Shown: positions 26,023 through 35,130, counted from the stretch's first letter. The stretch is 64,000 nucleotides of DNA from an uncultured Oscillospiraceae bacterium (GCA_934589065.1 CAKTNN010000007.1:1-64000), one strand, 5' to 3'. Program-made: numbers and translations. The notes: a model not told the origin generated them from the letters alone.

Positions 26023-26694
26023 ATGGATTCGTACCGCGTAATTGAGGTAAAGCAAAGCGTCTTTGCCGACAACAATAAAGATGCAGACAAGCTGCGCCAG
26101 GAGCTGAAGGCGCAGGGCACTTTTCTTGTGAATTTGATGTCTTCTCCCGGCTCCGGGAAAACCACCACCCTGACAAAGCTTCTGGCTGCCCTGCCGAAGG
26201 ATGTAAAAACCGGCATTATGGAGGCAGACATTGATTCCGATGTGGATGCCGGAACCATCGCCGCCACCGGGACCAAGGTGATTCAGCTCCATACCGGCGG
26301 CATGTGCCACCTGGATGCCGACATGACAAGGCAGGGTGTGCGCCAGCTGGGCACAGACGGCCTGGATCTGGTGATTCTGGAAAACGTGGGCAATCTGGTT
26401 TGCCCCGCCGAATTCGATACCGGCGCCGCACTGAATATGATGATTCTGTCCGTACCGGAAGGGCACGACAAGCCCCTCAAGTATCCCCTGGTGTTCCAGG
26501 TGTGCGATGCCATGATCGTCAACAAAATCGATGTGCTGCCCTACTTCGACTTTGACATGGAAAAGGTTACGGAGTACGCCAGAATGCGCAACCCCAATAT
26601 CCGCATTTTCCCCATCAGTGCCAAAACCGGCGAAGGGGTGCAGGCCCTTGCCGACTGGCTTGCCGAAAAAGTCCATAACTGGAAACAGGATTAA
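26023..26694 (+). CDS. hypB: hydrogenase nickel incorporation GTPase HypB
   Basis: A SIMIBI-class GTPase that supplies nickel to [NiFe]-hydrogenase or other nickel enzymes. From the ATG at 26023 (AAGGAGG 5 bases upstream) the protein is 223 residues: P-loop SSPGSGKTT at 40-48, the G-domain metal site C94-H95 (GGMCHLD) and C127 (NLVCPAE), and NKID near the C-terminal third. It lacks the N-terminal CxxCGC nickel site and any histidine-rich stretch, so it is a minimal HypB. A 20-codon upstream extension is open but has no site of its own. It leads an operon with a flavoprotein and hypA. Confidence 0.95.
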   Translation: MDSYRVIEVKQSVFADNNKDADKLRQELKAQGTFLVNLMSSPGSGKTTTLTKLLAALPKDVKTGIMEADIDSDVDAGTIAATGTKVIQLHTGGMCHLDADMTRQGVRQLGTDGLDLVILENVGNLVCPAEFDTGAALNMMILSVPEGHDKPLKYPLVFQVCDAMIVNKIDVLPYFDFDMEKVTEYARMRNPNIRIFPISAKTGEGVQALADWLAEKVHNWKQD

Positions 26695-26717
26695 TAGAAA
26701 GGAACAGGAAGAACTTC

Positions 26718-29588
26718 ATGATTGATAAGGAACTGCAGAAGAGGGCCCTGGAGCCCGCAGCCAAGGGTGACCCCGCCCCCCGGGAAAAGGTGCTGAAGGT
26801 CGGCAAGATGATTACCGACGTGATTGAGCACAAGCTGGGAAAGGTCACCTCCAACGATGCCGAATACTGGGGTCTGGAGGCCGTCCTCACCGACGAAATG
26901 TGCGACATCATGCTGGCAATGAAGGTTCGCAAGCCCCACACCGTGCCCGAGCTGTGGAAGCTGTGCAAGGTGAAAGAGGAAGACAAGGCACACTTCCAGG
27001 AGGTTCTGGATCAGCTGAGCTTCCTGGGCCTGCTGGAGTATGACTACGGCTACCACTACGATCACAACGGGCGCACCGCTCCCCAGTCCGAGCGGCGGTA
27101 CTTTGTGCCCATGTACGTCCCCGGCTCTGCAGAGCTGCTGAACATTGATGAAAGCGGCAGCGGCGAAAAGCCCTGCTACGATGAGCGGGGCGAAATCTCC
27201 TACAATACCCGCCTGCAGGAGCATCCGGAGCTGGCTGCCTTCTTTGAGCGGATGACCTACGTGCCCCTGGCCGGTAAGACCCACCTGATGCCTCCCGGCG
27301 GCGGCGGCGTTGGTATGCACGTCATTCCCGTAGAAAAGGCCATCCCCATGGAAAACCAGAGCCTGGATATCGAGCACCTGAGCTACTGGCTGAAGAAGTA
27401 TGAGGGCCACATCGGCGTTGCCCAGTGCTCCTGCCGCGCCAGCCGCGGTGTGATGGGCGAGGGCTGCGCAGACGATCCCGCCTCCTGGTGTATTGGCGTG
27501 GGCGACTTCGCCGACTACTGCCGGGAAACCGGCAAGGGCCACGATATCACCTACGAAGAAGCCATGCGGATTCTGCAGAAGGCAGAGGACAACGGCTTCG
27601 TCCACCAGATCACCAACATTGACGGCGAAAACAAGATCTTCGGCATCTGCAACTGCAACGTGCAGATCTGCAACGCTCTGAGAACCAGCCAGCTGTTCAA
27701 TACCCCCAACCTTTCCCGCTCCGCATACACCGCCGAGGTGGAGCGCGAGAAGTGCGTGGCCTGCGGCAAGTGCGTAGAGTACTGCCCCGCCGGTGCCGTC
27801 AAGCTGGGCCAGAAGCTGTGCGATAAGGAAGGCAAGGTCGTGGAGTATCCCAAGCACGAGCTGCCCAACTCCATTTCCTGGGGCCCGGAGCACTGGGATC
27901 CCGACTACCGGGACAACAACCGGAAAAACTGCTACGACAAGGGTACCGCTCCCTGTAAGACCGCCTGCCCCGCTCACGTTGCCGTTCAGGGCTACCTGAA
28001 GCTGGCTGCCCAGGGCAAGTATCAGGAGGCCCTGGCCCTCATCAAGAAGGATAACCCCTTCCCCGCCATCTGCGGTCGTATCTGCAACAAGCGCTGTGAA
28101 GAGGCCTGCACCCGCGGCACCATCGACGAGGCCGTCGCCATCGATGCCGTCAAGAAGTTCCTGGCTGAACAGGATCTGAACAGCGAAACCCGCTACATTC
28201 CCCCTGTGGTCATCGCCTCCAACCGTCTGGAGCACTGGGCACAGAAAATCGCCATCATTGGCTCCGGCCCTGCAGGCCTTTCTGCTGCCTATTACCTTGC
28301 TACCAAGGGCTACAAGCCCACGGTCTTTGAAAAGAGCGCAAAGCCCGGCGGTATGCTGACCTACGGTATTCCCTCCTTTAAGCTTGAAAAGAACATCATC
28401 GATGCCGAAATCCAGGTGATCCGGGAGCTGGGCGTGGAAATCAAGTGCGGTGTAGAGGTCGGCAAGGATGTCACCATTCCCGAGCTCCGTGACCAGGGCT
28501 ACGAGGCCTTCTATATCGCCATCGGCTGCCAGGGCGGTCGCCGTCCCGGTGTTGCAAACGACACCGCTGTGGGCACCTCCATTGCCGTGGAATTCCTGCA
28601 CCATGCTCTGGAAGACGAGAACCAGAAGATGGAAGGAAACGTGGTGGTCGTAGGCGGCGGCAACGTTGCCGTGGACTGCGCAAAGACCGCAAAGCGCTTC
28701 GGCGCTGCCAAGGTTTCCATGGTCTGCCTGGAATCCCGGGAAACCATGCCTGCCTCCAATAACGAAATTTCCGAAACTCTGGAAGAGAACATTGCCATCT
28801 GCAATGGCTGGGGCCCCAAGGAGCTGAAGGTGGACGAAAACGGTCGCGTCAGCGCCATCGTCTTCAAGAAGTGCCTGCGCACCATTGATCCCGAAACCAA
28901 GCGTTTCTCCCCTGTCTACGATGAGAATGAAACCATGGAGCTGGATGCCGACCACGTGGTCTTTGCCATCGGTCAGGCCATCGAGTGGGGCGGCCTGCTG
29001 GAGGGCACCAAGGTGGAATTCTGGCGGGGCAACTATCCCGTTGCAGACAGCCTGACCTACCAGACCGCCGAACCCGATATCTTTGTGGGCGGCGATGTCT
29101 ACCATGGGCCCAAGTTCGCCATCGATGCCATTGAAGAGGGCAAGTGCGCCGCCGAGTCCCTCCACCGGTATGTCCACAAGGGCGCCGACATGAAGACCGG
29201 TCGGAACCGTCGGGATTTCATCATGCTGGATAAGGACAACATCCATGTAGAGGGCTACGACCACGCAGGCCGTCAGGAAGCCGGTATGGACGAAAGCATT
29301 CCCAAGCACTCCTTCCGGGATGCCCACAAGACCCTCACCGCCGAGCAGGTGAAGATTGAAACCGCAAGATGCCTGGGCTGCGGCGCCAGCTGGGTTGACC
29401 CCAACAAGTGCATTGGCTGCGGTGTCTGCACAACCAAGTGCGTATTCGATGCCATCCACCTGAAGCGGGATCACCCCGAGTGCTCCAAGATGATGAAGGC
29501 CGAGGACAAGGTCAAGGGCATTCTGCCCATGGCAGGCAAGCGCCTGGGCCAGACCATCGTCACCAAGCTGGGCGGTAAGAAAGACTGA
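26718..29588 (+). CDS. multidomain Fe-S flavoprotein, GltD/NfnB-like
   Basis: A 956-residue soluble oxidoreductase. Residues 1-110 look like a winged-helix-type segment. Residues about 230-350 have clustered cysteines (QCSCRAS, GICNCNVQICN). About 335-365 is a 4Fe-4S motif CVACGKCVEYCP. From about 410 comes the GltD-type N-terminal domain (CKTACPAHVAVQGYL, CGRICNKRCEEACTRG), then FAD binding IIGSGPAGLSAAYYLATKGY and an NAD(P) site VVVGGGNVAVDCAKTAKRFG. The C-terminus has another ferredoxin motif CIGCGVCTTKCVF. The family couples NAD(P)H to iron-sulfur electron transfer; substrate is unknown. Lying between hypB and hypA and touching hypA (TGATG), it is expected to act with a nickel enzyme or its maturation. 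It is not glutamate synthase: no large subunit is present. Confidence 0.85.
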   Translation: MIDKELQKRALEPAAKGDPAPREKVLKVGKMITDVIEHKLGKVTSNDAEYWGLEAVLTDEMCDIMLAMKVRKPHTVPELWKLCKVKEEDKAHFQEVLDQLSFLGLLEYDYGYHYDHNGRTAPQSERRYFVPMYVPGSAELLNIDESGSGEKPCYDERGEISYNTRLQEHPELAAFFERMTYVPLAGKTHLMPPGGGGVGMHVIPVEKAIPMENQSLDIEHLSYWLKKYEGHIGVAQCSCRASRGVMGEGCADDPASWCIGVGDFADYCRETGKGHDITYEEAMRILQKAEDNGFVHQITNIDGENKIFGICNCNVQICNALRTSQLFNTPNLSRSAYTAEVEREKCVACGKCVEYCPAGAVKLGQKLCDKEGKVVEYPKHELPNSISWGPEHWDPDYRDNNRKNCYDKGTAPCKTACPAHVAVQGYLKLAAQGKYQEALALIKKDNPFPAICGRICNKRCEEACTRGTIDEAVAIDAVKKFLAEQDLNSETRYIPPVVIASNRLEHWAQKIAIIGSGPAGLSAAYYLATKGYKPTVFEKSAKPGGMLTYGIPSFKLEKNIIDAEIQVIRELGVEIKCGVEVGKDVTIPELRDQGYEAFYIAIGCQGGRRPGVANDTAVGTSIAVEFLHHALEDENQKMEGNVVVVGGGNVAVDCAKTAKRFGAAKVSMVCLESRETMPASNNEISETLEENIAICNGWGPKELKVDENGRVSAIVFKKCLRTIDPETKRFSPVYDENETMELDADHVVFAIGQAIEWGGLLEGTKVEFWRGNYPVADSLTYQTAEPDIFVGGDVYHGPKFAIDAIEEGKCAAESLHRYVHKGADMKTGRNRRDFIMLDKDNIHVEGYDHAGRQEAGMDESIPKHSFRDAHKTLTAEQVKIETARCLGCGASWVDPNKCIGCGVCTTKCVFDAIHLKRDHPECSKMMKAEDKVKGILPMAGKRLGQTIVTKLGGKKD

Positions 29589-29932
29589 TGCACGAATTAG
29601 GCGTTGTATTCCACATTGCGGACAGTGTGATGAATATTTGCCAGGAGAACCAGGGGCAGAGAGTGCGCCGGGTTACGCTGCAAATCGGAGAAGTATCTAC
29701 GGTGATTCCCTCCTACCTGATCGATGTATGGAAGTGGAACTGTAAGCGTCACCCCATGCTGGAGGACTGTGAGCTCCTGTGGGAGCCCATCCCCGCCATT
29801 ACCTACTGCGAAAGCTGCGGAAAAACCTACCCCACCGTTCCCCAGGGCAAGATCTGTCCCCACTGCGGCAGCGAGCACACCTATTTGCAGCAAGGCAACG
29901 AGCTGGAAATAAAAGAGATCGCCATCGAATAA
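29588..29932 (+). CDS. hypA: hydrogenase maturation nickel metallochaperone HypA
   Basis: Delivers nickel with HypB. The 114-residue protein keeps the N-terminal MHE nickel motif (H2) and the zinc site CESC (74-77) and CPHC (90-93). Its start overlaps the flavoprotein stop by one base, so translation is coupled. No hydrogenase subunit, hypC, hypD, hypE or hypF gene is in this window; those must be elsewhere, or the client is another nickel enzyme. Confidence 0.95.
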   Translation: MHELGVVFHIADSVMNICQENQGQRVRRVTLQIGEVSTVIPSYLIDVWKWNCKRHPMLEDCELLWEPIPAITYCESCGKTYPTVPQGKICPHCGSEHTYLQQGNELEIKEIAIE

Positions 29933-29948
29933 ATAGAAGATTTTGCAA

Positions 29949-29985
29949 GAAGCGCAATGGCTCCGGTCATTGCGCTTCTTTGCGT
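29949..29985 (+). terminator. terminator of the hyp operon
   Basis: GAAGCGCAATG/CATTGCGCTTC stem with an 8-nt loop, followed by TTTGCGTTTT, starting 17 bases after the hypA stop. Confidence 0.75.
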
Positions 29986-30167
29986 TTTCGGGCGCAGTGC
30001 AAAAAGGGAAACGCCCGGTCGGGCATAATCGAGAAAAAAGGCACAGAATTGTTTCATAGAAAAACGTTTGCCCGTCAAGCAAATACAGGCAAACGCTTTT
30101 TTCACCTTGTAGAGAGAATAATTTTTCATATTTTGCACTTACTAAATAAAATAATTTCATTTTTATA
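29986..30167. other. intergenic region with a second hairpin
   Basis: Non-coding. It includes a hairpin CGTTTGCC/GGCAAACG followed by CTTTTTT (30065-30102), which looks like a further plus-strand terminator, then AT-rich DNA leading into the NhaC gene promoter. Confidence 0.6.
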
Positions 30168-30196
30168 TTGACAATGATAATATATTATGATAGCAT
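30168..30196 (+). promoter_or_regulatory. promoter of the NhaC-family gene
   Basis: TTGACA and TAGCAT with a 17-base spacer in AT-rich DNA, 56 bases before the chosen ATG. Confidence 0.55.
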
Positions 30197-30251
30197 AGCA
30201 GAAATTGATAAATTATTATCGCTTCTGGTCATAGAAAGGAGGCTGGTGACA

Positions 30252-31604
30252 ATGTATGGCGTATGGACGGTACTCCCGCCGATTCTCGTTATTGTGATTG
30301 CGCTGGTAAAGAAGGACGTCGTAGCTTCGCTGCTCATCGGCATTACCGCCGCCTCCGTCATTGCCAACGGTCTCAGTTTTCTAGCCCCCATTGTGGATGA
30401 ATATATGCTCCAGGGCTGGCAAAACAACGCCCAGCTGCTCCTGACCATTGTGATTGTCGGGGTGCTCATGGGGCAGATCAATGCCTGCGGCGGCTTCGGG
30501 GCCCTGTCTAAGGCCATTGAAAAGCGAGTGACCACCCGCCGGGGAGCAAAACTTCTGTCCTGGCTGCTGTGTATCCTCTGTGCAACGGATGACGGCATGG
30601 CAACAGTGGGCGCAGGCACGGTCGCCCGGAGCATTACAGACCATTACCGCATTCCCAGAGAAAAGCTTGCCTACATTGTATCCTCCACCGGCTCCAATTT
30701 TCTGAGCATGATGCCCTACTCCATGTATATTCTCTTTGGGGCCGGCATTCTTTCCGGCTTCACGGGAACGGACGGCTACGGGGTCTACCTAAAATCCGTC
30801 CCCTGGAACTTCTTCGCCATCGGCTCTATTCTTGCCGCCGGGCTCTTCGCCGCAGAAATCCTTCCGGATTTTGGCCCAATGAAAAAGCGGGAAGCCCGCT
30901 GCATGGAGCCGGACTTCTCCTACGGGGAGTATGGCGCCGTTCCCCTGCTGGATACCGATCAGGCCCCGGACGGCGACATCGGCGCGTTCGTCATCCCCAT
31001 TGCGGCAATGCTGCTGGTGTTTTTCCTCTCCTATCTTCGCACCGGAACCTTTCAAATGGCCTCTGCCGCCCTGTTTGGTGCTGTGGTTGCCTTTGTTTAC
31101 CCCATTATCCGGGGGCAGATGCACTTCCGGGATATTTCCGGACGGGTCTTTTCCAGTTTTAAAAGCATTGCGCCCATGTTTATGATCCTGCTGCTGGCCT
31201 TCACCTTTGCTTCTGCCGTGAATGACCTGGGCTTTGGGGACTACATGGTTGCCCTCCTCAGCGGCGGCATTCCCAGGCAGTTTCTACCGGCAGCCGCATT
31301 CCTTTTGGGCGGTCTGGTTGCCTACTGCACCGGAAGCTTCGCCAGCGGCGTGATTATCATCAGCCCCGTGATGCTCCCCCTGGCAGGCGCTCTGGGGCTA
31401 TCCATCCCCCTGGTGTTCGCCGCCTGCATGGGCGGCTCCCAGTTTGGGGATCAGACCTCTCCCGTATCGGATATCTTCATCATGTCCTCCATGGCCTCCG
31501 GCGTGGATGTGGCCCAGAGTGCCCAGGTGCTCCTGCCCTACAAGCTGATTCTGTTTTTAATCTGCGCAATCGCCTATCTGGCGGTGGGCTGGATTCTGTT
31601 CTGA
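30252..31604 (+). CDS. Na+/H+ antiporter, NhaC family
   Basis: A 450-residue polytopic membrane protein with about 11-12 hydrophobic segments and the family blocks CATDDGMATVGAG, STGSNFLSMMPYS and GGSQFGDQTSPVSD. NhaC-type proteins exchange sodium for protons, and some relatives swap organic anions or amino acids, so the substrate is not certain. I chose the ATG at 30252, which follows AAAGGAGG at about 9 bases and opens directly into the first membrane segment. The frame is open 28 codons further with charged non-conserved sequence, across the promoter. Confidence 0.85.
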   Translation: MYGVWTVLPPILVIVIALVKKDVVASLLIGITAASVIANGLSFLAPIVDEYMLQGWQNNAQLLLTIVIVGVLMGQINACGGFGALSKAIEKRVTTRRGAKLLSWLLCILCATDDGMATVGAGTVARSITDHYRIPREKLAYIVSSTGSNFLSMMPYSMYILFGAGILSGFTGTDGYGVYLKSVPWNFFAIGSILAAGLFAAEILPDFGPMKKREARCMEPDFSYGEYGAVPLLDTDQAPDGDIGAFVIPIAAMLLVFFLSYLRTGTFQMASAALFGAVVAFVYPIIRGQMHFRDISGRVFSSFKSIAPMFMILLLAFTFASAVNDLGFGDYMVALLSGGIPRQFLPAAAFLLGGLVAYCTGSFASGVIIISPVMLPLAGALGLSIPLVFAACMGGSQFGDQTSPVSDIFIMSSMASGVDVAQSAQVLLPYKLILFLICAIAYLAVGWILF

Positions 31605-31634
31605 CCGTCACCCGGCATAAAAATCGGAAAAACC

Positions 31635-31663
31635 TTCAAAGTGAGAAAGAATTGTGCTATACT
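31635..31663 (+). promoter_or_regulatory. promoter of the PAS-HTH regulator
   Basis: TTCAAA and TATACT with a 17-base spacer, 44 bases before the ATG at 31707. Confidence 0.55.
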
Positions 31664-31706
31664 GATCAGGCAAAAATTCAACGAATGACGGAAAGGAATC
31701 TGCACA

Positions 31707-32399
31707 ATGGACGCTTTGATGATTTTGATGAACTTCCTGACGGATGCCCTCGGCCCTGACTACAATGTTGTTTTCTACAATCTCCGGGAGGATGCTATTG
31801 GCACCTGCATCGAAACCGATGCCGTTTCCCGGACGGCTGCCCAGTTTTCCAGGCCTCTGCCGGAAAAAATCGGGGGAATGGTTGCATCCGGCGCGCTGAA
31901 ACCCAATGCCTACTGCACCGCCTTGACCACCATCTACGACGGAGAAAAGGTTGCCAACACCGGCCTATTGTATGTCAAGCAGCCGGAAATGGGCATTGAC
32001 GGAATTTTGGCAATCAATTTCCGGGAGAACAAATACTTTGAAATTGCCCAGGAGCTTCTTTATATGTCCAATCTGGACACCAAGCTCTCCATGCCCTTTA
32101 GTCTGCTGCACAATCTCAAAAATCGGGATGACTGCATCGAAATCAGCACCGTAGAAAAGCCGGAAACCCCCACCGTGGCAGAGCACGCCGCAGAGCGGAT
32201 TGACGAGGCCATTCTAAATGTCATGGGCAAGGATGCCCAATCCCCGGAAAAGTTCAACCCCAAGGTTCGCAGAGCCATCATGGCGGAGCTGGTCTCGGCG
32301 GATGTCTTTACGGTAAAAGGCATGATCACCCAGGCAGCGGAAAAGCTCTACTGCTCTGAGGTTTCCATTTATCGTTACATTGCGAATCTGAAAAAATAG
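31707..32399 (+). CDS. YheO/DauR-like PAS-HTH transcriptional regulator
   Basis: A 230-residue regulator with an N-terminal YheO-type PAS domain (about 1-115, including LGPDYNVVFYNL and IDGILAINFRE) and a C-terminal helix-turn-helix (about 185-229, ending SEVSIYRYIANLKK). In this family the PAS domain senses a small metabolite and the protein controls amino-acid use genes. It directly precedes, on the same strand, an M29 aminopeptidase and an MFS permease, which are its likely targets. Ribosome binding site is GAAAGGA. Confidence 0.85.
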   Translation: MDALMILMNFLTDALGPDYNVVFYNLREDAIGTCIETDAVSRTAAQFSRPLPEKIGGMVASGALKPNAYCTALTTIYDGEKVANTGLLYVKQPEMGIDGILAINFRENKYFEIAQELLYMSNLDTKLSMPFSLLHNLKNRDDCIEISTVEKPETPTVAEHAAERIDEAILNVMGKDAQSPEKFNPKVRRAIMAELVSADVFTVKGMITQAAEKLYCSEVSIYRYIANLKK

Positions 32400-32486
32400 C
32401 ACCGGGTGCTTCCCTTCCAAGGATGCCCCGGCAGAGTATATTTACCCCGCCCGGTGGGCGTCATATAACGAGAAGGGAAGTATATC

Positions 32487-33674
32487 ATGGATTTTCAGGA
32501 AAAACTAAGCAAGTATGCGGAAGTTTTGGTGAAGATCGGTCTGGATCTGCGAAAGGGTCAACCCGTTTGCATTGAATCCCCTGTAGAGGAATCGGTGCTT
32601 GCCGCCGAAATTGCCCGGCAGGCCTATCTGGCAGGTGCCTCTGAGGTAGAGGTGCTGTGGAAATGCGATTCTCTCCAGGCGATCCAGCTGGCCCACCAAG
32701 ACCTTTCTGTAACCCAAGCCCACACCTCCCTGGCAGAGCATTGCGCTGCCAAAGGCGCCGGTTTTATCCGGCTGGATACCGTAGATCTGACCACCTTTTC
32801 CGGCCTGAGCCCCGAAAAGGTAAACCAAAAGGCTGCCGCCGATGTGGCTGCCCGGAGCATTTTCCGGGAGAAAGCCGGAGAATGCGGTCAGACCATTGCC
32901 TGTGTTCCCACCCAGAGCTGGGCAGACCTTGTCTACCCGGATCTTCCCCAGGAGCAGCGTCTGAGCGCCCTGTGGGACGCCGTATTCGCCTGCTGCCGCT
33001 GCGACTGTGCAGACCCCGTGGCAGCCTGGAAAAAGTACATTGCCGACACCACCCTGCGCAAGCAGAAGCTGGACAGCAAGCAGTACAAGGCATTCCACTA
33101 CCGCAGCGCCAAAACCGACCTGACCATCGCCCCCGTAGACCACCAGATGTGGATGGGCGGCTGTATGGAAATGCCCGATGGGCGAGTATTTGTGCCCAAC
33201 ATTCCCACGGAGGAGGTTTTCACCACCCCCAACAAGTATTCTGCAAACGGCTATGTATCCTCTACAAAGCCGCTGAATTATAGAGGACAGATTATCGACG
33301 GATTCAAGCTGTATCTGGAGAACGGCAAAATCGTCCGCTATGAAGCAGAACAGGGAGAGGCGCTGCTGGGTTCCATTCTTGACATTGACGAAGGCGGCCG
33401 TTATTTCGGAGAGATGGCACTTATCGATCAGGCCTCCCCCATCGCCAGCTTGAACCGCGTTTTCTATACCACGCTGTACGATGAAAACGCCTCCTGTCAT
33501 TTGGCTATCGGCAATGCTTACGGCCCCAACGATGCTGCACTGCGGGAAAAGCTCGGCTTCAACGATTGCCAGCTCCACGTGGACTTTATGATTGGCTCGG
33601 ATGATATGTGCATCCAGGGCCAGTTGGCAGACGGAACCTGGGAACTCATTATGTCCGACGGTCATTGGGTGTAA
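32487..33674 (+). CDS. M29-family aminopeptidase
   Basis: A 395-residue thermophilic-type (AmpS/PepS/AmpT) dinuclear metallo-aminopeptidase, cytosolic. Metal and catalytic motifs are visible in order: NIPTEEVFTTPN (Glu ligand), GEMALID, SCHLAIGNAYG (His) and HVDFMIGSDD (His and Asp). N-terminal substrate domain is present and length is typical. It is preceded by the PAS-HTH regulator and followed 24 bases later by an MFS permease, suggesting uptake and degradation of a peptide. Confidence 0.93.
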   Translation: MDFQEKLSKYAEVLVKIGLDLRKGQPVCIESPVEESVLAAEIARQAYLAGASEVEVLWKCDSLQAIQLAHQDLSVTQAHTSLAEHCAAKGAGFIRLDTVDLTTFSGLSPEKVNQKAAADVAARSIFREKAGECGQTIACVPTQSWADLVYPDLPQEQRLSALWDAVFACCRCDCADPVAAWKKYIADTTLRKQKLDSKQYKAFHYRSAKTDLTIAPVDHQMWMGGCMEMPDGRVFVPNIPTEEVFTTPNKYSANGYVSSTKPLNYRGQIIDGFKLYLENGKIVRYEAEQGEALLGSILDIDEGGRYFGEMALIDQASPIASLNRVFYTTLYDENASCHLAIGNAYGPNDAALREKLGFNDCQLHVDFMIGSDDMCIQGQLADGTWELIMSDGHWV

Positions 33675-33698
33675 GATTACAGAAAGGAAGATCTACTT

Positions 33699-34904
33699 AT
33701 GAGCAACAAAACCAAAATCTTTGTGATGAGTTCTGCGAACTACATCATTAGTGCCCTGTTCAATACGCTGACCTCCGTCCTCGCCGCCTACTTTGCAGGC
33801 GATGTGGGCATGAGCGCCGGCATGATGGGCATCTTCTTCTCCATGGGCGGTGTGCTCACCGCCGTTGCCATGACCCTGCCCGGTCGCTTTGTGGATAAGG
33901 TAGGCGCCAAGAAGGGCATGATCATTACCTGCATTGCCCAGCTGGTGGCCTTCGCCCTGTTCCCCGTGGCAAATTCCGCCATTATGCTGATGGTTCTGGT
34001 TTCCATCAACTCCCTGGCAACCGCCCTGTGCACCCCCTGCAACACCCAGGTGCTCCGCGCTCTGGATGTGAAGGATCCCGCCAAGATGCTCCGTGTGAAT
34101 ATGATCAGCTCCTCCCTGGGCGGCATGGTTTGCTCCGCTCTGGCTGCCCGGCTGATTGAAAACGGCGGCATGACCTGGAGAGATTCCTTCTGGGTGTTCT
34201 TCGCCATCTCCCTGGTAGTCGGCGTCATCGGTATGCTTGTCATTGCCAAGGTGGATGTTGACTTCACCGGCATCAAGACCGTAAAGGAAAAGGATGCCTC
34301 CGCCGAGGCCGCCGCCAAGAGCTACAAGTTCACCAAGAGCGAAACCACCAGCTGCGTTGCCCTGTGCCTGCTGTACATCGGCTATATGGGTGTCGGCATT
34401 TCCCTGTCCATGTGGCTGCCTGCGCTGCTTGCCGGTAAGGGCTTTGACGGTGTTTCCGCCTCCCTGCCCACCACGGTTGCCACCGTTGTGCAGCTGCTGT
34501 GCTACTTCTTCCTGCCCACCATTGCCGCCAAGGCTCTGCGTACCACTAAGATCACCCCTGTGGTTGCTGCCGTGAACATCCTGTGTGTATTTGGTATGCT
34601 GCTGTCCGGCAACATCGGTATTGTCGTAGTCGCCCGCGCCGTTCTGGCAATTACCATGAGCTTCCTGTCCATGCACGTTCAGTCCGATATGGCAAGAGTT
34701 GCTCCCCGTCTGGCAGCCGGTCGCTATAGCTCCATCATTCTGGCCTCTGCCAACGCCGGTGGCGTTGTGGCAGTTGTGCTGCTGGGCTTCCTGACCAGCA
34801 TGACCGCTCAGGTTACCATGCTGGTGCTCTTCGCCGTAATCGGTGTGGTTGGCGCTGCAATGTTCATTAAGCCCGACCAGAGCATCACCGCAGAAAGAGC
34901 ATAA
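33699..34904 (+). CDS. MFS transporter
   Basis: A 401-residue permease with about 12 membrane segments. The loop after segment 2 reads GRFVDKVGAKKGM, the GxxxDxxGxKK-type MFS signature. Residues about 190-215 form the charged central cytoplasmic loop. Context (aminopeptidase, PAS-HTH regulator) suggests a peptide or amino-acid substrate, but sequence alone cannot tell uptake from efflux. A strong terminator follows. Confidence 0.88.
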   Translation: MSNKTKIFVMSSANYIISALFNTLTSVLAAYFAGDVGMSAGMMGIFFSMGGVLTAVAMTLPGRFVDKVGAKKGMIITCIAQLVAFALFPVANSAIMLMVLVSINSLATALCTPCNTQVLRALDVKDPAKMLRVNMISSSLGGMVCSALAARLIENGGMTWRDSFWVFFAISLVVGVIGMLVIAKVDVDFTGIKTVKEKDASAEAAAKSYKFTKSETTSCVALCLLYIGYMGVGISLSMWLPALLAGKGFDGVSASLPTTVATVVQLLCYFFLPTIAAKALRTTKITPVVAAVNILCVFGMLLSGNIGIVVVARAVLAITMSFLSMHVQSDMARVAPRLAAGRYSSIILASANAGGVVAVVLLGFLTSMTAQVTMLVLFAVIGVVGAAMFIKPDQSITAERA

Positions 34905-34919
34905 ATTTTCCCGCCGCCC

Positions 34920-34951
34920 TTTGGCAGCCCCCAAAAGGGGCTGCCAAAAAT
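34920..34951 (+). terminator. terminator of the aminopeptidase-MFS unit
   Basis: A 12-bp perfect stem TTTGGCAGCCCC/GGGGCTGCCAAA with a CAAAA loop, followed by AATTTT. Confidence 0.8.
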
Positions 34952-34977
34952 TTTGGCCGCAAACCCGGGGTTATATC

Positions 34978-35005
34978 TTGACAATTGGGAATATTATGGT
35001 ATAAT
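34978..35005 (+). promoter_or_regulatory. promoter of the tRNA pair
   Basis: TTGACA and TATAAT, both perfect, with a 16-base spacer, 29 bases before tRNA-Thr. Confidence 0.85.
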
Positions 35006-35033
35006 ACAAAGGCTTTCCGTGAGCGGATAACCT

Positions 35034-35109
35034 GCCGGTATAGCTCAGTTGGTAGAGCAGCTGATTTGTAATCAGCAGGTCGGGGGTTCGAGTCCGTCTA
35101 CCGGCTCCA
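35034..35109 (+). tRNA. tRNA-Thr (TGT)
   Basis: Full cloverleaf with acceptor GCCGGTA/TACCGGC, D arm AGCTCAGTTGGTAGAGC, anticodon stem GCTGA/TCAGC with loop TTTGTAA (anticodon TGT), T arm GGGGGTTCGAGTCC and encoded CCA. Confidence 0.97.
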
Positions 35110-35130
35110 CACAAAAGGCAAAGTGAATAT

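Noticed and set aside
26691-29474. 927-residue minus-strand open frame over the flavoprotein
   Set aside because: Antisense shadow of a well-supported gene; composition is Gly/His/Val-rich without any recognisable motif.
26718-29588. Glutamate synthase small subunit
   Set aside because: Only the C-terminal half resembles GltD; the N-terminal 400 residues and the extra ferredoxin motifs do not fit, and no gltB is present.
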